Shown here: positions 49,225 through 58,753 of the stretch, piece after piece
Layout of the letters: every line of letters begins with the position of its first letter
Position numbering within the stretch: position 1 is the first letter of the stretch
Assembly: GCA_030913385.1 (NCBI GenBank)
Contig: CP133159.1
Span: forward strand, 2,626,584 to 2,690,583
From: Cytophagaceae bacterium ABcell3
Lineage (GTDB): Bacteria; Bacteroidota; Bacteroidia; Cytophagales; Cytophagaceae
Length of the DNA: 64,000 bases
Reading direction: 5' to 3'
Position numbers and translations under genes: made by a program
Notes under the pieces: model-generated
What the model was told of the DNA's origin: nothing
Database searches by the model: none
What the model saw: only the letters and a program-made list of their open reading frames with translations

Positions 49225-49260
49225 AAATGGGTTGTTTTTAAACAACCCATTTATTTTTTT
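49225..49260 (+). terminator. terminator after the cytochrome c lipoprotein gene
   Basis: AAATGGGTTGTTT (49225-49237) and AAACAACCCATTT (49240-49252) form a perfect 13-bp stem followed by ATTTTTTT. This is the strongest terminator in the window. Confidence 0.92.
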
Positions 49261-49753
49261 ACATGTGAAGTGCTTTTTGATTGATATAGCTTTCGGCTAA
49301 TTCTGACAACTTCATATCTTGTGCTTTTTCTTCTTCTAGCGTCTTTAGCAAAAGGTTCAAAACTTTTTCATTTCCCATTGCTTTGGCCATGGCACACGCA
49401 GATCCATAGGCAGCTATTTCATAATGTTCCGCTTTTTGTGCTGCAATTATTAAATCAGGATCCAATAGTTCTCCCTGAGGAACTTCTTGTAAATCGGATT
49501 CAAGTTCTTGAAGGATCCCTTCCATTGCGATGCTTTTCTTCCCTCTAGGTGTAATGCCTAAGGTGTCCGCAATTTGCTCTAACCTTTCTTTTTGCTTGCT
49601 GGTCACTTGAACATGAGCTTCCAAACCTTTCGCAAGATCTTTATTGGTAGCCTTTTTCGCTATCTTTGGCAATTCTCTTTCTAACATAGTTTCTGCACTA
49701 TACAGGTTTTTTATTATGTTAGCAAACAGGTCTTCTGGATTCTTTACTTTCAT
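49259..49753 (-). CDS. DUF892 (YciE/YciF) ferritin-like protein
   Basis: The 164-residue soluble protein is a four-helix ferritin-like bundle. It has EDLFANIIKNLYSAETMLERELP (about 5-27), KGLEAHVQVTSKQKERLEQI (about 42-61), AQKAEHYEIAAYGSACAMAKAMG (about 109-131) and TLEEEKAQDMKLSELAE near the end; the Glu/His residues could bind two metals. Members are stress-related with uncertain function. ATG 49753 matches the family start; a frame to 49807 adds 18 non-conserved residues. Confidence 0.9.
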   Translation of the reverse strand: MKVKNPEDLFANIIKNLYSAETMLERELPKIAKKATNKDLAKGLEAHVQVTSKQKERLEQIADTLGITPRGKKSIAMEGILQELESDLQEVPQGELLDPDLIIAAQKAEHYEIAAYGSACAMAKAMGNEKVLNLLLKTLEEEKAQDMKLSELAESYINQKALHM

Positions 49754-50253
49754 ATTTCTATTTCTGTTTTTATGCAAAACCTGTAATATTTTAGAAATGT
49801 TTAACATGGATTAGTCTTGTATATAAGGACAACACTAATTGTATTAAACATCAAGGTTACAGCATTTCTTTTGAAAGGTTCCTAATGTGATTTTTAGGTT
49901 TTAGACAGGGTTTAGCAGTGTTTAAGTTTCTTTAGTCAAATGTTGCTGCCTTGCACTTAGATGGTGCTGTTTTTTATTAAAAATCAGCAGTTCCTTTTTG
50001 CTTTTTTAGTCTCAGACAATTTGATAATCTTACGGTAAAAATTACACGCTTTATATGTGATATTGATTGATGCAAGTTTTAGTTTTAATAAAATGGATGT
50101 TGGTATTATTGATTAAAATGTTCATAACTTACATGGCTAGGTTTGTAGGTTTAGTTTTTAAATTTATATATTGTGCAGATATCTAACTGTTTTTAAGTAT
50201 GTTCAGCCATGAACCTGCTTTTTTACTATTTTTTAACTTAACTAAATCTAGCT
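49754..50253. other. intergenic region upstream of the response regulator
   Basis: 500 AT-rich bases, with no gene, terminator or palindrome that I can support. TGATATTGATTGATGCA near 50061 has half-sites only. Possible promoter for the receiver protein. Confidence 0.45.
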
Positions 50254-50667
50254 ATGAAGAAAGTTATTTTAACAGTGGATGACTCTACGTCAATCCTCTC
50301 GTTAATGCCAGTTATTTTTGGACCGGGGCATACTGTTGTCAAGGCACGAAACGGTGCAGAAGCCATGCTTAAACTGTATGATGGACTTTTCCCTGATTTA
50401 ATAATCACTGATTTGAAAATGCCTGAAGTAGATGGGTTTGACTTTATTGAACGGGTGCGTTGTGCGGAAGCTTTTTGTAAAATACCTATTTTTGTATTAA
50501 GTGGCTCCGATAGATCCACTGATAAAGTAAAGTGCTTTAAGCTTGGCGCAGATGATTATATGAGCAAACCATTTAACCCTGAAGAGTTAATGATGCGTGC
50601 TACGAATTTGTTGGGGCGTAAGCGTCATGCCTCTGTAATTGATTTGGCAGAAACTTCAATAAGTTAA
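50254..50667 (+). CDS. single-domain response regulator (CheY-like receiver)
   Basis: The 137-residue protein is a lone receiver domain. It has the acidic pair Asp9-Asp10 (LTVDDS), phospho-acceptor Asp53 (LIITDLKMPEVDGF), the Ser in FVLSGSDR and Lys in DDYMSKPFNPEEL. A 17-residue tail has no DNA-binding domain. It is monocistronic with its own terminator and no kinase beside it, so its partner is unknown. It resembles PatA/CheY-type twitching or chemotaxis regulators. Confidence 0.92.
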   Translation: MKKVILTVDDSTSILSLMPVIFGPGHTVVKARNGAEAMLKLYDGLFPDLIITDLKMPEVDGFDFIERVRCAEAFCKIPIFVLSGSDRSTDKVKCFKLGADDYMSKPFNPEELMMRATNLLGRKRHASVIDLAETSIS

Positions 50668-50694
50668 CTGCTGTGGTTGAGGTAAGTGTTATGA

Positions 50695-50722
50695 AAGGGG
50701 CTTTTCGAAGCCCCTTGTTTTT
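50695..50722 (+). terminator. terminator of the receiver gene
   Basis: AAGGGGCTT (50695-50703), loop TTCG, AAGCCCCTT (50708-50716), then GTTTTTT. A 9-bp stem with a stable tetraloop. Confidence 0.92.
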
Positions 50723-50741
50723 TAATAGGATTAATACTGTT

Positions 50742-52748
50742 TCAATAGTGAAACCTTACAAAAGCTTCTATAGCTTCATATTCTGGAAGTCCTAATTTGT
50801 TGTACAAGTCTGCAGTTCCACGGTTTCTTTCTTCGGCCCTTTGCCAAAACTCTCTGGAGTCTGACCCCTGAAATACCACTCCGTCCTTTTGCGATTGGTG
50901 CTTAAATATTCCTAAACGTTTTTTTAACAGTTGGTCTGGGCTCATCGGGACAGCCATTTCTATTTGGTCTATATCCCATTCTTGCCAAGCTCCTCTGTAC
51001 AACCATAGCCAGCATTCTTCTATCCACTTTGGCTTATTCTCTTTTATGTTTTTAAGGGCGAACATGATGGCATCTAAACATACTTTATGGGTTCCGTGAG
51101 GGTCAGCAAGGTCACCTGCCGCATATATTTGATGGGGCTTTATCTCATTTATTTTATCTATGGTCATTTGTATGTCTTCCTCTCCCAAGGGCTTTTTTTC
51201 TATAAGTCCAGTTTCATAGAAAGGAAGATCCATGAAATGGACGTTTTTCTCTGGTACCCCCACAAAACGACAGGTTGCCTTAGCTTCGCTTTTCCTTATC
51301 AACCCTTTAATTTTTCTTACTTCGGGGCTGTCCTTCTCACTGCTTTTTTTCTTTTTTAGAAAATTCTTGGCTTGTTTATAGATGTTTTCAATTTCATCAT
51401 TGCCAAACCCAAAATTTTTATTCATATCCGACATGAAGTCTGCAAATCGTAATGCCTCATCATCTGAAACAGCAATGTTCCCAGAGGTTTGATAGGCAAC
51501 ATGGACCTCGTGACCTTGGTCGTGCAATCGCATAAAAGTGCCACCCATAGAAATAATATCATCGTCAGGGTGTGGGCTGAAGATTAAAACACGTTTGCTC
51601 GCAGGTTTTGCTCTTTCTGGGCGATAAGTATCGTCTGCGTTGGGTTTGCCTCCCGGCCAGCCAGTAATGGTATGTTGTATTTGGTTAAATACTTTTAAAT
51701 TAATATCATAAGCGGGGCCGTGCAAAGCCAACAGCTCGCCCATACCATTGTCGTTATAATCCTTGTCAGTGAGTTTTAAAACTGGCTTTTTTAATGTAAT
51801 AGCTAAATCTGTTACAGCCTTTTTGATTAACTTTTCATCCCATATGCAAGAATCTACCAGCCATGGAGTTTTAACTTTTGTTAATTTTGACGAAGCAGCC
51901 AAGTCAAGATAAAAGCTTACTTCGTTATGAGTTTGTAAAAAAGATGCAGGGACATACTCAGTAACTGGTCCTTCCACGGCATCTTTTACTACCGCAGATT
52001 TTCTTTCTCCCCAGGCCATTATAATTATTTTTTTTGCTTCCAGAATAGTCTGAATACCCATCGTTATCGCCTTTCTTGGAACATTCTGGATGCCGTTAAA
52101 GTCTTCTGAAGCTGCCGCCCGTGTTGAGCTGTCTAATGCTATCAGTCTTGTTACACTTGATTTTAATGAGCCTGATTCGTTAAAGCCGATATGGCCATTG
52201 CCTCCAATGCCTAGTAATTGTAAATCTATTCCTCCTAATTCTTTTATTTTGTTTTCGTAATATTGACAATAGGAGGAGATTTTTTCAGGTGCTATAGTGC
52301 CATCAGGGATAAAATAATTTTCTTTTGGTATATCAACATGATCAAATAAATGCTCCTTCATGTACCTGACGTAGCTTTGCAGGGAATCAGGCTCCATTGG
52401 ATAATATTCGTCGAGGTTAAAGGAGTAGACATTCCCAAAACTCAGCCCTTCTTCTTTATGCATTCTTACCAACTCCTTGTATACAGCTTTAGGAGAGGAT
52501 CCTGTGGCTAAGCCCAGTACACAGTGTTGGTCTAGTATCTGCTTGCTTTTTATTATCCTTCCTATTTCTTTTGCTATTTCAATAGAGGCTTTTCCAGCAT
52601 CATCATGGATAATGACTGGAATTTTTTCAAACCTTCCTAATAATCCTTTCCCTTCATTATAGTTGATAGTTCTATTGTCGCTACAAGGAGGAGTATAGTT
52701 TAGGGAAGCGTTTAATTCTTTGATCGCGTTATCTGAGTTAACTGCCAT
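50742..52748 (-). CDS. nagB: glucosamine-6-phosphate deaminase fused to PIG-L/LmbE-type deacetylase domain
   Basis: The 668-residue protein has an N-terminal NagB deaminase (about 30-280: GLATGSSPKAVYKELV, SFNLDEYYP, LLGIGGNGHIGFNESGS). A C-terminal PIG-L-type metal hydrolase follows (about 385-640: VLIFSPHPDDDIISMGGTF with the metal-binding HPDD, later DLADPHGTHKVCLDA). NagB turns glucosamine-6-phosphate into fructose-6-phosphate and ammonia. This fusion is a Bacteroidota habit; the second domain may deacetylate an amino-sugar substrate. Its stop lies just beyond the converging receiver gene. Confidence 0.95.
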   Translation of the reverse strand: MAVNSDNAIKELNASLNYTPPCSDNRTINYNEGKGLLGRFEKIPVIIHDDAGKASIEIAKEIGRIIKSKQILDQHCVLGLATGSSPKAVYKELVRMHKEEGLSFGNVYSFNLDEYYPMEPDSLQSYVRYMKEHLFDHVDIPKENYFIPDGTIAPEKISSYCQYYENKIKELGGIDLQLLGIGGNGHIGFNESGSLKSSVTRLIALDSSTRAAASEDFNGIQNVPRKAITMGIQTILEAKKIIIMAWGERKSAVVKDAVEGPVTEYVPASFLQTHNEVSFYLDLAASSKLTKVKTPWLVDSCIWDEKLIKKAVTDLAITLKKPVLKLTDKDYNDNGMGELLALHGPAYDINLKVFNQIQHTITGWPGGKPNADDTYRPERAKPASKRVLIFSPHPDDDIISMGGTFMRLHDQGHEVHVAYQTSGNIAVSDDEALRFADFMSDMNKNFGFGNDEIENIYKQAKNFLKKKKSSEKDSPEVRKIKGLIRKSEAKATCRFVGVPEKNVHFMDLPFYETGLIEKKPLGEEDIQMTIDKINEIKPHQIYAAGDLADPHGTHKVCLDAIMFALKNIKENKPKWIEECWLWLYRGAWQEWDIDQIEMAVPMSPDQLLKKRLGIFKHQSQKDGVVFQGSDSREFWQRAEERNRGTADLYNKLGLPEYEAIEAFVRFHY

Positions 52749-53133
52749 GATTGCTAAAAATTTTTATTTCTTGAAAAGTCTTAGGGTGATTAAGCCCCTT
52801 TAATAAACCCGCAACTGTTAATAGAGTTTGTTGAAGAGTTCTAAAAGAACAACATGCCAATGGATAGAGATTATGTTGTTTGCCACCATAATAAAAGTCC
52901 CTATTAAACCTGAATTATGCAATAGATTTCGTCATGAGGAAAAGTTCTATTGCATATTTCAGGTTAAACATATTGGGGTTTTTGTATTTTCTACGAGACT
53001 TAGCGTAAAATGTATATACTAATACTTGTTTTGTTCGTTTTTTGTTAGAAAAAATGATTTATGTTAGGGTTTTTAATGAACTTTTTTTATAATCGCAGTA
53101 TTAAATGTATGAACAATTAATGTATAAAAATCT
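52749..53133. other. intergenic region with large inverted repeat
   Basis: 385 bases between nagB and the YceI lipoprotein gene, divergent. The main feature is the imperfect 22-bp inverted repeat at 52903-52967. A plus-strand frame at 52828-53022 runs through it and has no family character. Confidence 0.55.
52903..52967. repeat. imperfect 22-bp inverted repeat (dispersed element)
   Basis: The left arm TATTAAACCTGAATTATGC followed by AATAGA (52903-52926) is the near-complement of the right arm TCTATTGCATATTTCAGG followed by TTAA (52946-52967), with a 19-base loop. Related arms occur at 46722-46746 and, more diverged, at 4488-4511. It could be a small non-autonomous or REP-like element. Confidence 0.6.
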
Positions 53134-53769
53134 ATGAAAGTAAGACACATCGTTTTTGGCCTTATGGCTTCTGTTGCGCTTTACTCTTGCGGTGGCTCAC
53201 AGGATAATACAGAACAATCTTCAGCAAAAAAGGCAGTTGTTGAAGAAAATGAAGGTGCTGAAGAATTATCATTGGTTGTAGATACAGAGGCTTCTAATGT
53301 GAAGTGGAAAGGTACTATGATTAAAATAAAGCACCATGCAGGAGATTTAAAACTTAAAGAAGGCAATCTTGTAGTTAAAGGCAACTCTGTTACCGGTGGC
53401 TCTTTTACTGCCGATCTTTCTTCTATCAAACCTACTGATGATAATTACGATGAAGAAAATACTCCATCTAAACTAGTAGGTCATTTGTCTTCTGATGACT
53501 TTTTTGATGTAGAAAATTATCCTGAAGCAACATTTGTAATAAATGAAGTTGAAGGAAATACATTGGTAGGAGACTTAACTGTACGTGGTATTACCAATGA
53601 AGAAAAAGTAACAGATGTAGTAGTAGAAGAAGTTGATGGTGTTGTAACTGCTTCTGGAAAACTTGTTTTTGACCGTCAGGACTATGAAGTAGCTTGGTCA
53701 AGTGGGATGAAAGATGTTGTACTTGCTGATGATATTGAACTTGAAATTAGCTTAGTATCTAAAAAATAA
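53134..53769 (+). CDS. YceI-family lipoprotein
   Basis: The 211-residue product has a lipobox (ALYSC, Cys near 19), an acidic linker and a YceI lipocalin-like domain from about 45. Motifs are DTEASNVKWKGTMIKIKHHAGDLKLKEG, GSFTADLSSIKPTD, KLVGHLSSDDFFDVENYPEATF and a final FDRQDYEVAW. YceI folds bind isoprenoid or amide lipids in the periplasm; the ligand is unknown. It is monocistronic, followed by a terminator and a tRNA. Confidence 0.92.
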   Translation: MKVRHIVFGLMASVALYSCGGSQDNTEQSSAKKAVVEENEGAEELSLVVDTEASNVKWKGTMIKIKHHAGDLKLKEGNLVVKGNSVTGGSFTADLSSIKPTDDNYDEENTPSKLVGHLSSDDFFDVENYPEATFVINEVEGNTLVGDLTVRGITNEEKVTDVVVEEVDGVVTASGKLVFDRQDYEVAWSSGMKDVVLADDIELEISLVSKK

Positions 53770-53803
53770 TATTCGAAAGTGGTTAACGAATAAGTGAAAA
53801 AAG

Positions 53804-53831
53804 GGCCGGCAATTCTGTCGGTCTTTTTTTA
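53804..53831 (+). terminator. terminator of the YceI gene
   Basis: GGCCGGCA (about 53804-53811) pairs with TGTCGGTC (53816-53823) with wobble pairs, followed by seven T. Confidence 0.75.
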
Positions 53832-53848
53832 TGCTTCTAATTCTTTTA

Positions 53849-53856
53849 TAAATTTG
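53849..53856 (+). promoter_or_regulatory. -7 element of tRNA-Pro
   Basis: TAAATTTG fits TAnnTTTG and ends 14 bases before the tRNA, as expected for a Bacteroidota tRNA promoter. The -33 TTTG is not clear. Confidence 0.55.
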
Positions 53857-53870
53857 CATAACACATATAT

Positions 53871-53944
53871 CGGGGTGTAGCGTAGCCCGGTAGCGCGCTT
53901 GCATGGGGTGCAAGAGGTCGCAGGTTCAAATCCTGCCACTCCGA
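53871..53944 (+). tRNA. tRNA-Pro (anticodon GGG)
   Basis: A complete cloverleaf of 74 bases. Acceptor CGGGGTG pairs with CACTCCG (one G-T), the D-arm has GCCCGGTAGC, anticodon stem CTTGC/GCAAG encloses loop ATGGGGT with anticodon GGG, and the T-arm has GCAGGTTCAAATCCTGC. CCA is not encoded (A then CA). Position and length are normal, and no integrase or attachment repeat was seen next to it. Confidence 0.95.
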
Positions 53945-54115
53945 CATTTTTTTCTGTTTATTGGCCTATCAGGTTTGTGATTTTTTTACCTCTGGATTGC
54001 TAGATGTCTAATACTACTTTTTAAGTGAAACGGATGTAGTGATTAGTTAGGCGCAAATACTACAAATAGCACAGGCGGAGTTTTTAAGGGTGCCTAAATG
54101 TAATATTTGTTGTTC

Positions 54116-54123
54116 TACTTTTG
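54116..54123 (+). promoter_or_regulatory. putative -7 element of the hybrid sensor gene
   Basis: TACTTTTG matches TAnnTTTG, 96 bases before the ATG at 54219. No good -33 box found. Confidence 0.3.
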
Positions 54124-54218
54124 TTATATGCTTATCTTTGAGATAGAAATTCAAATAACTAAGAGGTTAACAGCTTTATTCCTTATTTTAGGAACAAGGT
54201 TGACCTTGTTTGGCTAAT

Positions 54219-56996
54219 ATGTTCATGCTGAGAAAGCTATTCCTTATCTTATTGCTGCTTTTTCTTTACGATTATGTTTCGGCAGTTAATATTTCTAATG
54301 GAACATTAAAGCTTTCCGAGCAATCGTGCGAAGAAACAGCTTCGCTCAGTGGCACGTGGTATTTCTCATGGGGGAAATTTGTCTCTTCACAGCAACTGGA
54401 GAAGGAGGGAGAGTTTGCCACCGTACCTGGGGAGTGGAAAGAAAGTGCTGTCGGTTTTTGTACCTATGGGTTGAAAGTGGTGGTTCCTGATACTGGGAAA
54501 AATTATACCATTTATATCCCTTCCGTACATTCTGCATATAAGATATACATTGACGACGTCTTGGTAGGGCAAGTTGGGAAACCAACTATGGGTGGTGATA
54601 TGGTGCCACAAACGGTACCTCGTAAATTTTCCTTTAGACCTAATAAAGACACTACTTGGTTGGTCTTTCATGTTTCTAACCATGACTTTGTTACAGGAGG
54701 CATTAATGTTGCTCCTGTTTTGGGACATAGTAGTGTGGTGGAGGGAAAAGTTCATGCACAGGTAATTTATTCTGCCCTTATTATTGGAGGCCTTCTTATT
54801 ATAGGGGTTTACTATTTGGGTATGTTTGTCCTCAAGACCTCTGAGTGTAGTTTTCTGTTTTTCTCATTGATTTGTTTGTTTAGTGCCATACGCGAGTCCT
54901 TTGCTGGCAGCACAGTGTTTTTTCTGCTTTGGCCAGAGGCGGACTGGCATCTTTCACTTCAAGGTTTATACTTGACATTTCCCTTTGCTTATATATGCTT
55001 TTCTTTGTTTATAAGTAGTTTGTTTCCTGATAGGTTCTCTCGTAAAGTGAAGCATGCTGTGGTTATAACAGGAATGGCTTATGTGCTATTGGTGTTGGTT
55101 TCTCCCAATGCTGTTTATGGAAAATTTTTGGGAGTAATATTTGTGCTTTTTGCTAGTTCTTGTATCTATATTTTTGGGATAGTATTAAAAGCGAGTAAAG
55201 ACAAGGCACCCGGAAGTAATTTTGTGCTTGTTGGGATGGTCTTGATCTTTGTGACGGCCTTTAATGATATTCTTAATGAACTTCAATTTATTGAGAGTGC
55301 TTATTTCTTGCCAGTGGCATTTTTTGCTTTTGTCGTCTTACAAAGTCTTAACCTTGCCCAAAGGTATGCTTTTGTATTCAAGCAGACTGAAGCAATGGCC
55401 AAAGATTTATTGGATACAAGGGCAGCTTATGAAAAACAGGTCGAACAAACCAAAACAGCTGAGAAGCTTAAAGAAATAGAAGCCTTTAAAAACCGGTTCT
55501 TTTCAAATGTTACCCATGAGTTTAGGACTCCTTTGACTGTTATTAGCCTTTTAGCTGGAAAGTTGGAAAAGTATAATGTTGATCAAAAAGTCTTGGCAGG
55601 AATTCGCAACAGCTCTAATCAACTCTTGGGTTTAGTCAATCAGTTGCTGGATATGGGAAAGGCAGATTCTGGAGCTATCCAGCTAAAACCTGTAAATTTA
55701 AACGAGGTTGTTAAAAACGCAATAGTGGGCTTTTCTACTGTGGCAGAAAATGCTCATATAAAATTGGTTTTGCATAACAAGCTTTCAGATGCAAGTTTTA
55801 TCGTTGACTTAGATAAGTTTGAGAAGGTATTAAATAATTTATTGTCAAATGCTCTTAAATTTACTCCTCCTGGTGGTTTAGTTGAAGTTTCGGCAACTGT
55901 CGATCAACGGTCGCATCTTAAACTTGTTGTGTCTGATAGTGGGAGAGGAATCAGTGAGGAAGAGAAGCAAAAGGTTTTCGATCGTTTTTATCAGGTTCAA
56001 GATGCTGGCCAAAAAGTAAAGAAGGGGACGGGTATAGGTCTTGCCCTTGTCAAGGAGTGTGTAGAAAGTATGCACGGAACCGTCTCCTTAGAAAGCACCT
56101 TGGGGAAAGGCAGTACTTTTACTGTTGACATTCCATTGATTTTTGAGGAACACGTACCGGAATCAAATTTGTTGCCTACTACCAAAGAAGAGCAGGCGGC
56201 GGATCTAGCACCTTCTCTTTATGCTCCAAACAAGCCTTTGGTATTACTTGCAGAAGACAATGAAGCCTTGCTTACAGTGCTTGCAGAACAATTACGTGAA
56301 TTTTGCACTGTGATATGCGCACGTACAGGGAGTGAAGCTTGGGCTATGGTACAGGACAAATTTCCTGAATTTATTATTTCTGATGTAATGATGCCTGAAA
56401 TAGATGGCTTTGAGCTGTGCCGAAGGGTGAAGACTGAAAAACTAACCTCACATATAGGAGTGATTTTATTAACGGCCAAGGCTACTCCTAATGACGTCCT
56501 GCAAGGGTTGGGAAGTTTTGCAGACGATTACCTTACCAAGCCATTTTTGTTTGAAGAGTTAAAACTAAGGATTAGAAACTTTTTCTCTAATAAGCTTTTG
56601 CTAAAGGAACATCTGAAAAATGAGTTAAACAGCCCTATAATTCAAAAGAAACATGCAGTTAAAGGTGCAGATCCTTTCTTGAATGAAATATATGCTTTCC
56701 TAGACAAGCGTTTGGACGACTCTAAGCTTTCTGTTTCAGAGCTTGCTCACCACATGTCTGTAAGCTCAAAAACCCTCAACCGTAAACTTTCTGCCGTAAT
56801 AGGTGTCAATGCAAATGAGGTTATTAGGAACTATAGGCTGAAAAGGGCTTCGGTTATGCTTAAATCAGGCTATAGTGTTACTGATACTGCCTATCAAACT
56901 GGCTTTTCGAGCCCTTTTTATTTTGGCCAGTGTTTTAAGGCTTTGTATGGAATGACTCCAACCGAATTTATAGGTAAAGAAGAGTCGGCAGTGTAA
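54219..56996 (+). CDS. one-protein hybrid two-component regulator: 7TMR-DISM sensor, histidine kinase, receiver, AraC-type DNA-binding domain
   Basis: The 925-residue protein contains a signal peptide (to about 23) and a periplasmic DISM sensory domain (about 28-170). Seven membrane spans follow (about 180-385), then a coiled coil. A histidine kinase has phospho-acceptor His433 in VTHEFRTPLT, NNLLSNALKFTPPGG, SDSGRGIS and GTGIGLALVKE. A receiver has Asp722 in IISDVMMPEIDGF, and a C-terminal AraC helix-turn-helix pair ends YGMTPTEF. DISM sensors bind carbohydrates or other small molecules. It is complete and can both sense and bind DNA. The ATG at 54219 or 54225 is preferred over a TTG at 54210. 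Confidence 0.93.
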   Translation: MFMLRKLFLILLLLFLYDYVSAVNISNGTLKLSEQSCEETASLSGTWYFSWGKFVSSQQLEKEGEFATVPGEWKESAVGFCTYGLKVVVPDTGKNYTIYIPSVHSAYKIYIDDVLVGQVGKPTMGGDMVPQTVPRKFSFRPNKDTTWLVFHVSNHDFVTGGINVAPVLGHSSVVEGKVHAQVIYSALIIGGLLIIGVYYLGMFVLKTSECSFLFFSLICLFSAIRESFAGSTVFFLLWPEADWHLSLQGLYLTFPFAYICFSLFISSLFPDRFSRKVKHAVVITGMAYVLLVLVSPNAVYGKFLGVIFVLFASSCIYIFGIVLKASKDKAPGSNFVLVGMVLIFVTAFNDILNELQFIESAYFLPVAFFAFVVLQSLNLAQRYAFVFKQTEAMAKDLLDTRAAYEKQVEQTKTAEKLKEIEAFKNRFFSNVTHEFRTPLTVISLLAGKLEKYNVDQKVLAGIRNSSNQLLGLVNQLLDMGKADSGAIQLKPVNLNEVVKNAIVGFSTVAENAHIKLVLHNKLSDASFIVDLDKFEKVLNNLLSNALKFTPPGGLVEVSATVDQRSHLKLVVSDSGRGISEEEKQKVFDRFYQVQDAGQKVKKGTGIGLALVKECVESMHGTVSLESTLGKGSTFTVDIPLIFEEHVPESNLLPTTKEEQAADLAPSLYAPNKPLVLLAEDNEALLTVLAEQLREFCTVICARTGSEAWAMVQDKFPEFIISDVMMPEIDGFELCRRVKTEKLTSHIGVILLTAKATPNDVLQGLGSFADDYLTKPFLFEELKLRIRNFFSNKLLLKEHLKNELNSPIIQKKHAVKGADPFLNEIYAFLDKRLDDSKLSVSELAHHMSVSSKTLNRKLSAVIGVNANEVIRNYRLKRASVMLKSGYSVTDTAYQTGFSSPFYFGQCFKALYGMTPTEFIGKEESAV

Positions 56997-57224
56997 ACAG
57001 GGCGGTTTTATCTGAGCGCTTACCAATCACCTTTTAGGTTTTTTTATTTATTTCTTTTTTAAAGAATAATTTTTTTGTTTAAATTATCTGATTTTAAGCG
57101 GTTTATGTTTTGTGTCTCAAAACTTGTAACGCATTGTCCCAAATGTTAGTGTGTTTTTTAGCACTTTTTCAAATCTTTGGTCATATCAGATAGTGAAAGG
57201 TTAAAACACTTTCCGGTTAAGATC

Positions 57225-58664
57225 ATGTTTGTAATAGAAAGTCAAAAACAGTCAAAGAACTTTAGAAAAGAAAGCTTTGATTCAATTAAGAAAGTTTTTT
57301 ATGCAGGACTTCTTAAACGACTGCAAAATGATGGTTATTTTTCCTCTTCCGATTTACAAATGCTCGACTTGACCGGTATAGGGGAGTTTCCTTGGAGCTG
57401 GAATTCTGATATCGCATTTAATAAGGGATCTTACAACTGGCTAAACCATTTTTTTTTCTTAAACCCTGACGGTTATCTCCAAGCCGACAATAACAGTTTA
57501 TTGTCGGCTTACTATGAAACATTGCTATCAATTGATTATGCACTGTCAAATGATGAGCAACATAGACTTGAGACAGTAGTCCAAAGGAATAGAGATCATG
57601 CAGAAGAGGTTATTAATAGTTTTATGGCTCTTTTTGGGGCTATTCCGTCAGGGTTTTCAGAAAGTATTGTTTCCAAATTAAATTACATTTCTTGTCAGAT
57701 ACTTAGTTGGGGCAATAACCCAATTGTGTTGGATGATCTTGTAGATTATAAGAGTGCATTAGTTCAACTTTCAAACCGCCCAGCATACTCTGAGAAAGTG
57801 ATATTCAAATTTGTTGCCTATTTACATGTGACAAAATCGGTGAGGTCTCTCCAAAATGCTTGTTTGTCCGGGTGTGAACTTGTTCTAAACTGTATCAGGA
57901 ATATTCAACAAGTCCCTTCTTATCTCTCAGAAGGCTGGATGCTAGTTAAAGGGCAGGATGGGATGCATGTGGTGCCCCGTATTAACATCAAAGAGTCGGT
58001 AACTGATATCCAAAAAAGCTTGTTTTACCCACCTCAAAACTCCACTATTACCTTGCATATGCAGAAGAATTTGTCCGGTTCTGTTAAAACTACAGTGCCA
58101 GGTAGTGGAGTAGCCCATGGGAATGATACATGGATTACCATGTATACAGGTAATAATGAAGTTTACACCCCCTTTTCTTTTTCAAAAGCACTTAAAGAGG
58201 CCAGTATTAAGGTTACTTACCAAGGTTTGACGGAAATAACACCAGAGCCTTTGCAATATGATCCCCTGAAGAAAACCGGGTGGTGGAATCCAAGGCTTAT
58301 TCATCATGCGCTAAAGAGTGTGTCAGGGTCAGGACTGAGTTTTAAAGTACCTAGAACAGGTAGAGGAAAATATGGGTTCCTTTCTTCCTTTGTAATAGGT
58401 CAGCATCCAATATTTGAAATAACTTATAAGAGTAAAAATGCCAGCACATTCTCAGAAGTTTTTACGAAGAATGGCTGTTGGGGTATTGATTTTCTAGGTT
58501 GTCCATTGTGTAGCGGTGCTAGAAATGCTTACATTCCAGAGTTATATCAAGATACAAGCGCAGGAACTGTTACTATTAAGATGGTTCCCAAGCCTAGCTA
58601 TCAGGGTTCGTCAGGCCCTCTTGCTCATGTTATAGGAGCTTCAATCGAGTGGTTGTCCTTGTAA
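57225..58664 (+). CDS. unrecognised 479-residue protein
   Basis: I do not recognise this protein. It has no signal peptide or membrane span. The first half (to about 230) looks helical, with WSWNSDIAFNKGSYNWLNHFF and a run LQNACLSGCELVLNCI. The second half is rich in beta-type repeats (TITLHMQKNLSGSVKTTVPG, WITMYTGNNEVYTP) and a cysteine-rich patch NGCWGIDFLGCPLCSGARN near the end, which could fold as a lectin or jelly-roll. ATG 57225 is chosen over a TTG at 57177. It follows the hybrid sensor by 228 bases, which could make it that regulator's target. Confidence 0.55.
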   Translation: MFVIESQKQSKNFRKESFDSIKKVFYAGLLKRLQNDGYFSSSDLQMLDLTGIGEFPWSWNSDIAFNKGSYNWLNHFFFLNPDGYLQADNNSLLSAYYETLLSIDYALSNDEQHRLETVVQRNRDHAEEVINSFMALFGAIPSGFSESIVSKLNYISCQILSWGNNPIVLDDLVDYKSALVQLSNRPAYSEKVIFKFVAYLHVTKSVRSLQNACLSGCELVLNCIRNIQQVPSYLSEGWMLVKGQDGMHVVPRINIKESVTDIQKSLFYPPQNSTITLHMQKNLSGSVKTTVPGSGVAHGNDTWITMYTGNNEVYTPFSFSKALKEASIKVTYQGLTEITPEPLQYDPLKKTGWWNPRLIHHALKSVSGSGLSFKVPRTGRGKYGFLSSFVIGQHPIFEITYKSKNASTFSEVFTKNGCWGIDFLGCPLCSGARNAYIPELYQDTSAGTVTIKMVPKPSYQGSSGPLAHVIGASIEWLSL

Positions 58665-58753
58665 GAGGAATTAAACAGAACAGAAGTTATGTCTATGACT
58701 AAACCTGTTTTTGTTAAAAAAAGCCATGCGGGCTCAAACTGATTAAGGTGTGT

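Noticed and set aside
53871-53944. tRNA-Pro as an integration site for a mobile element
   Set aside because: No integrase, direct repeat of the tRNA end or change in gene content is visible next to it.
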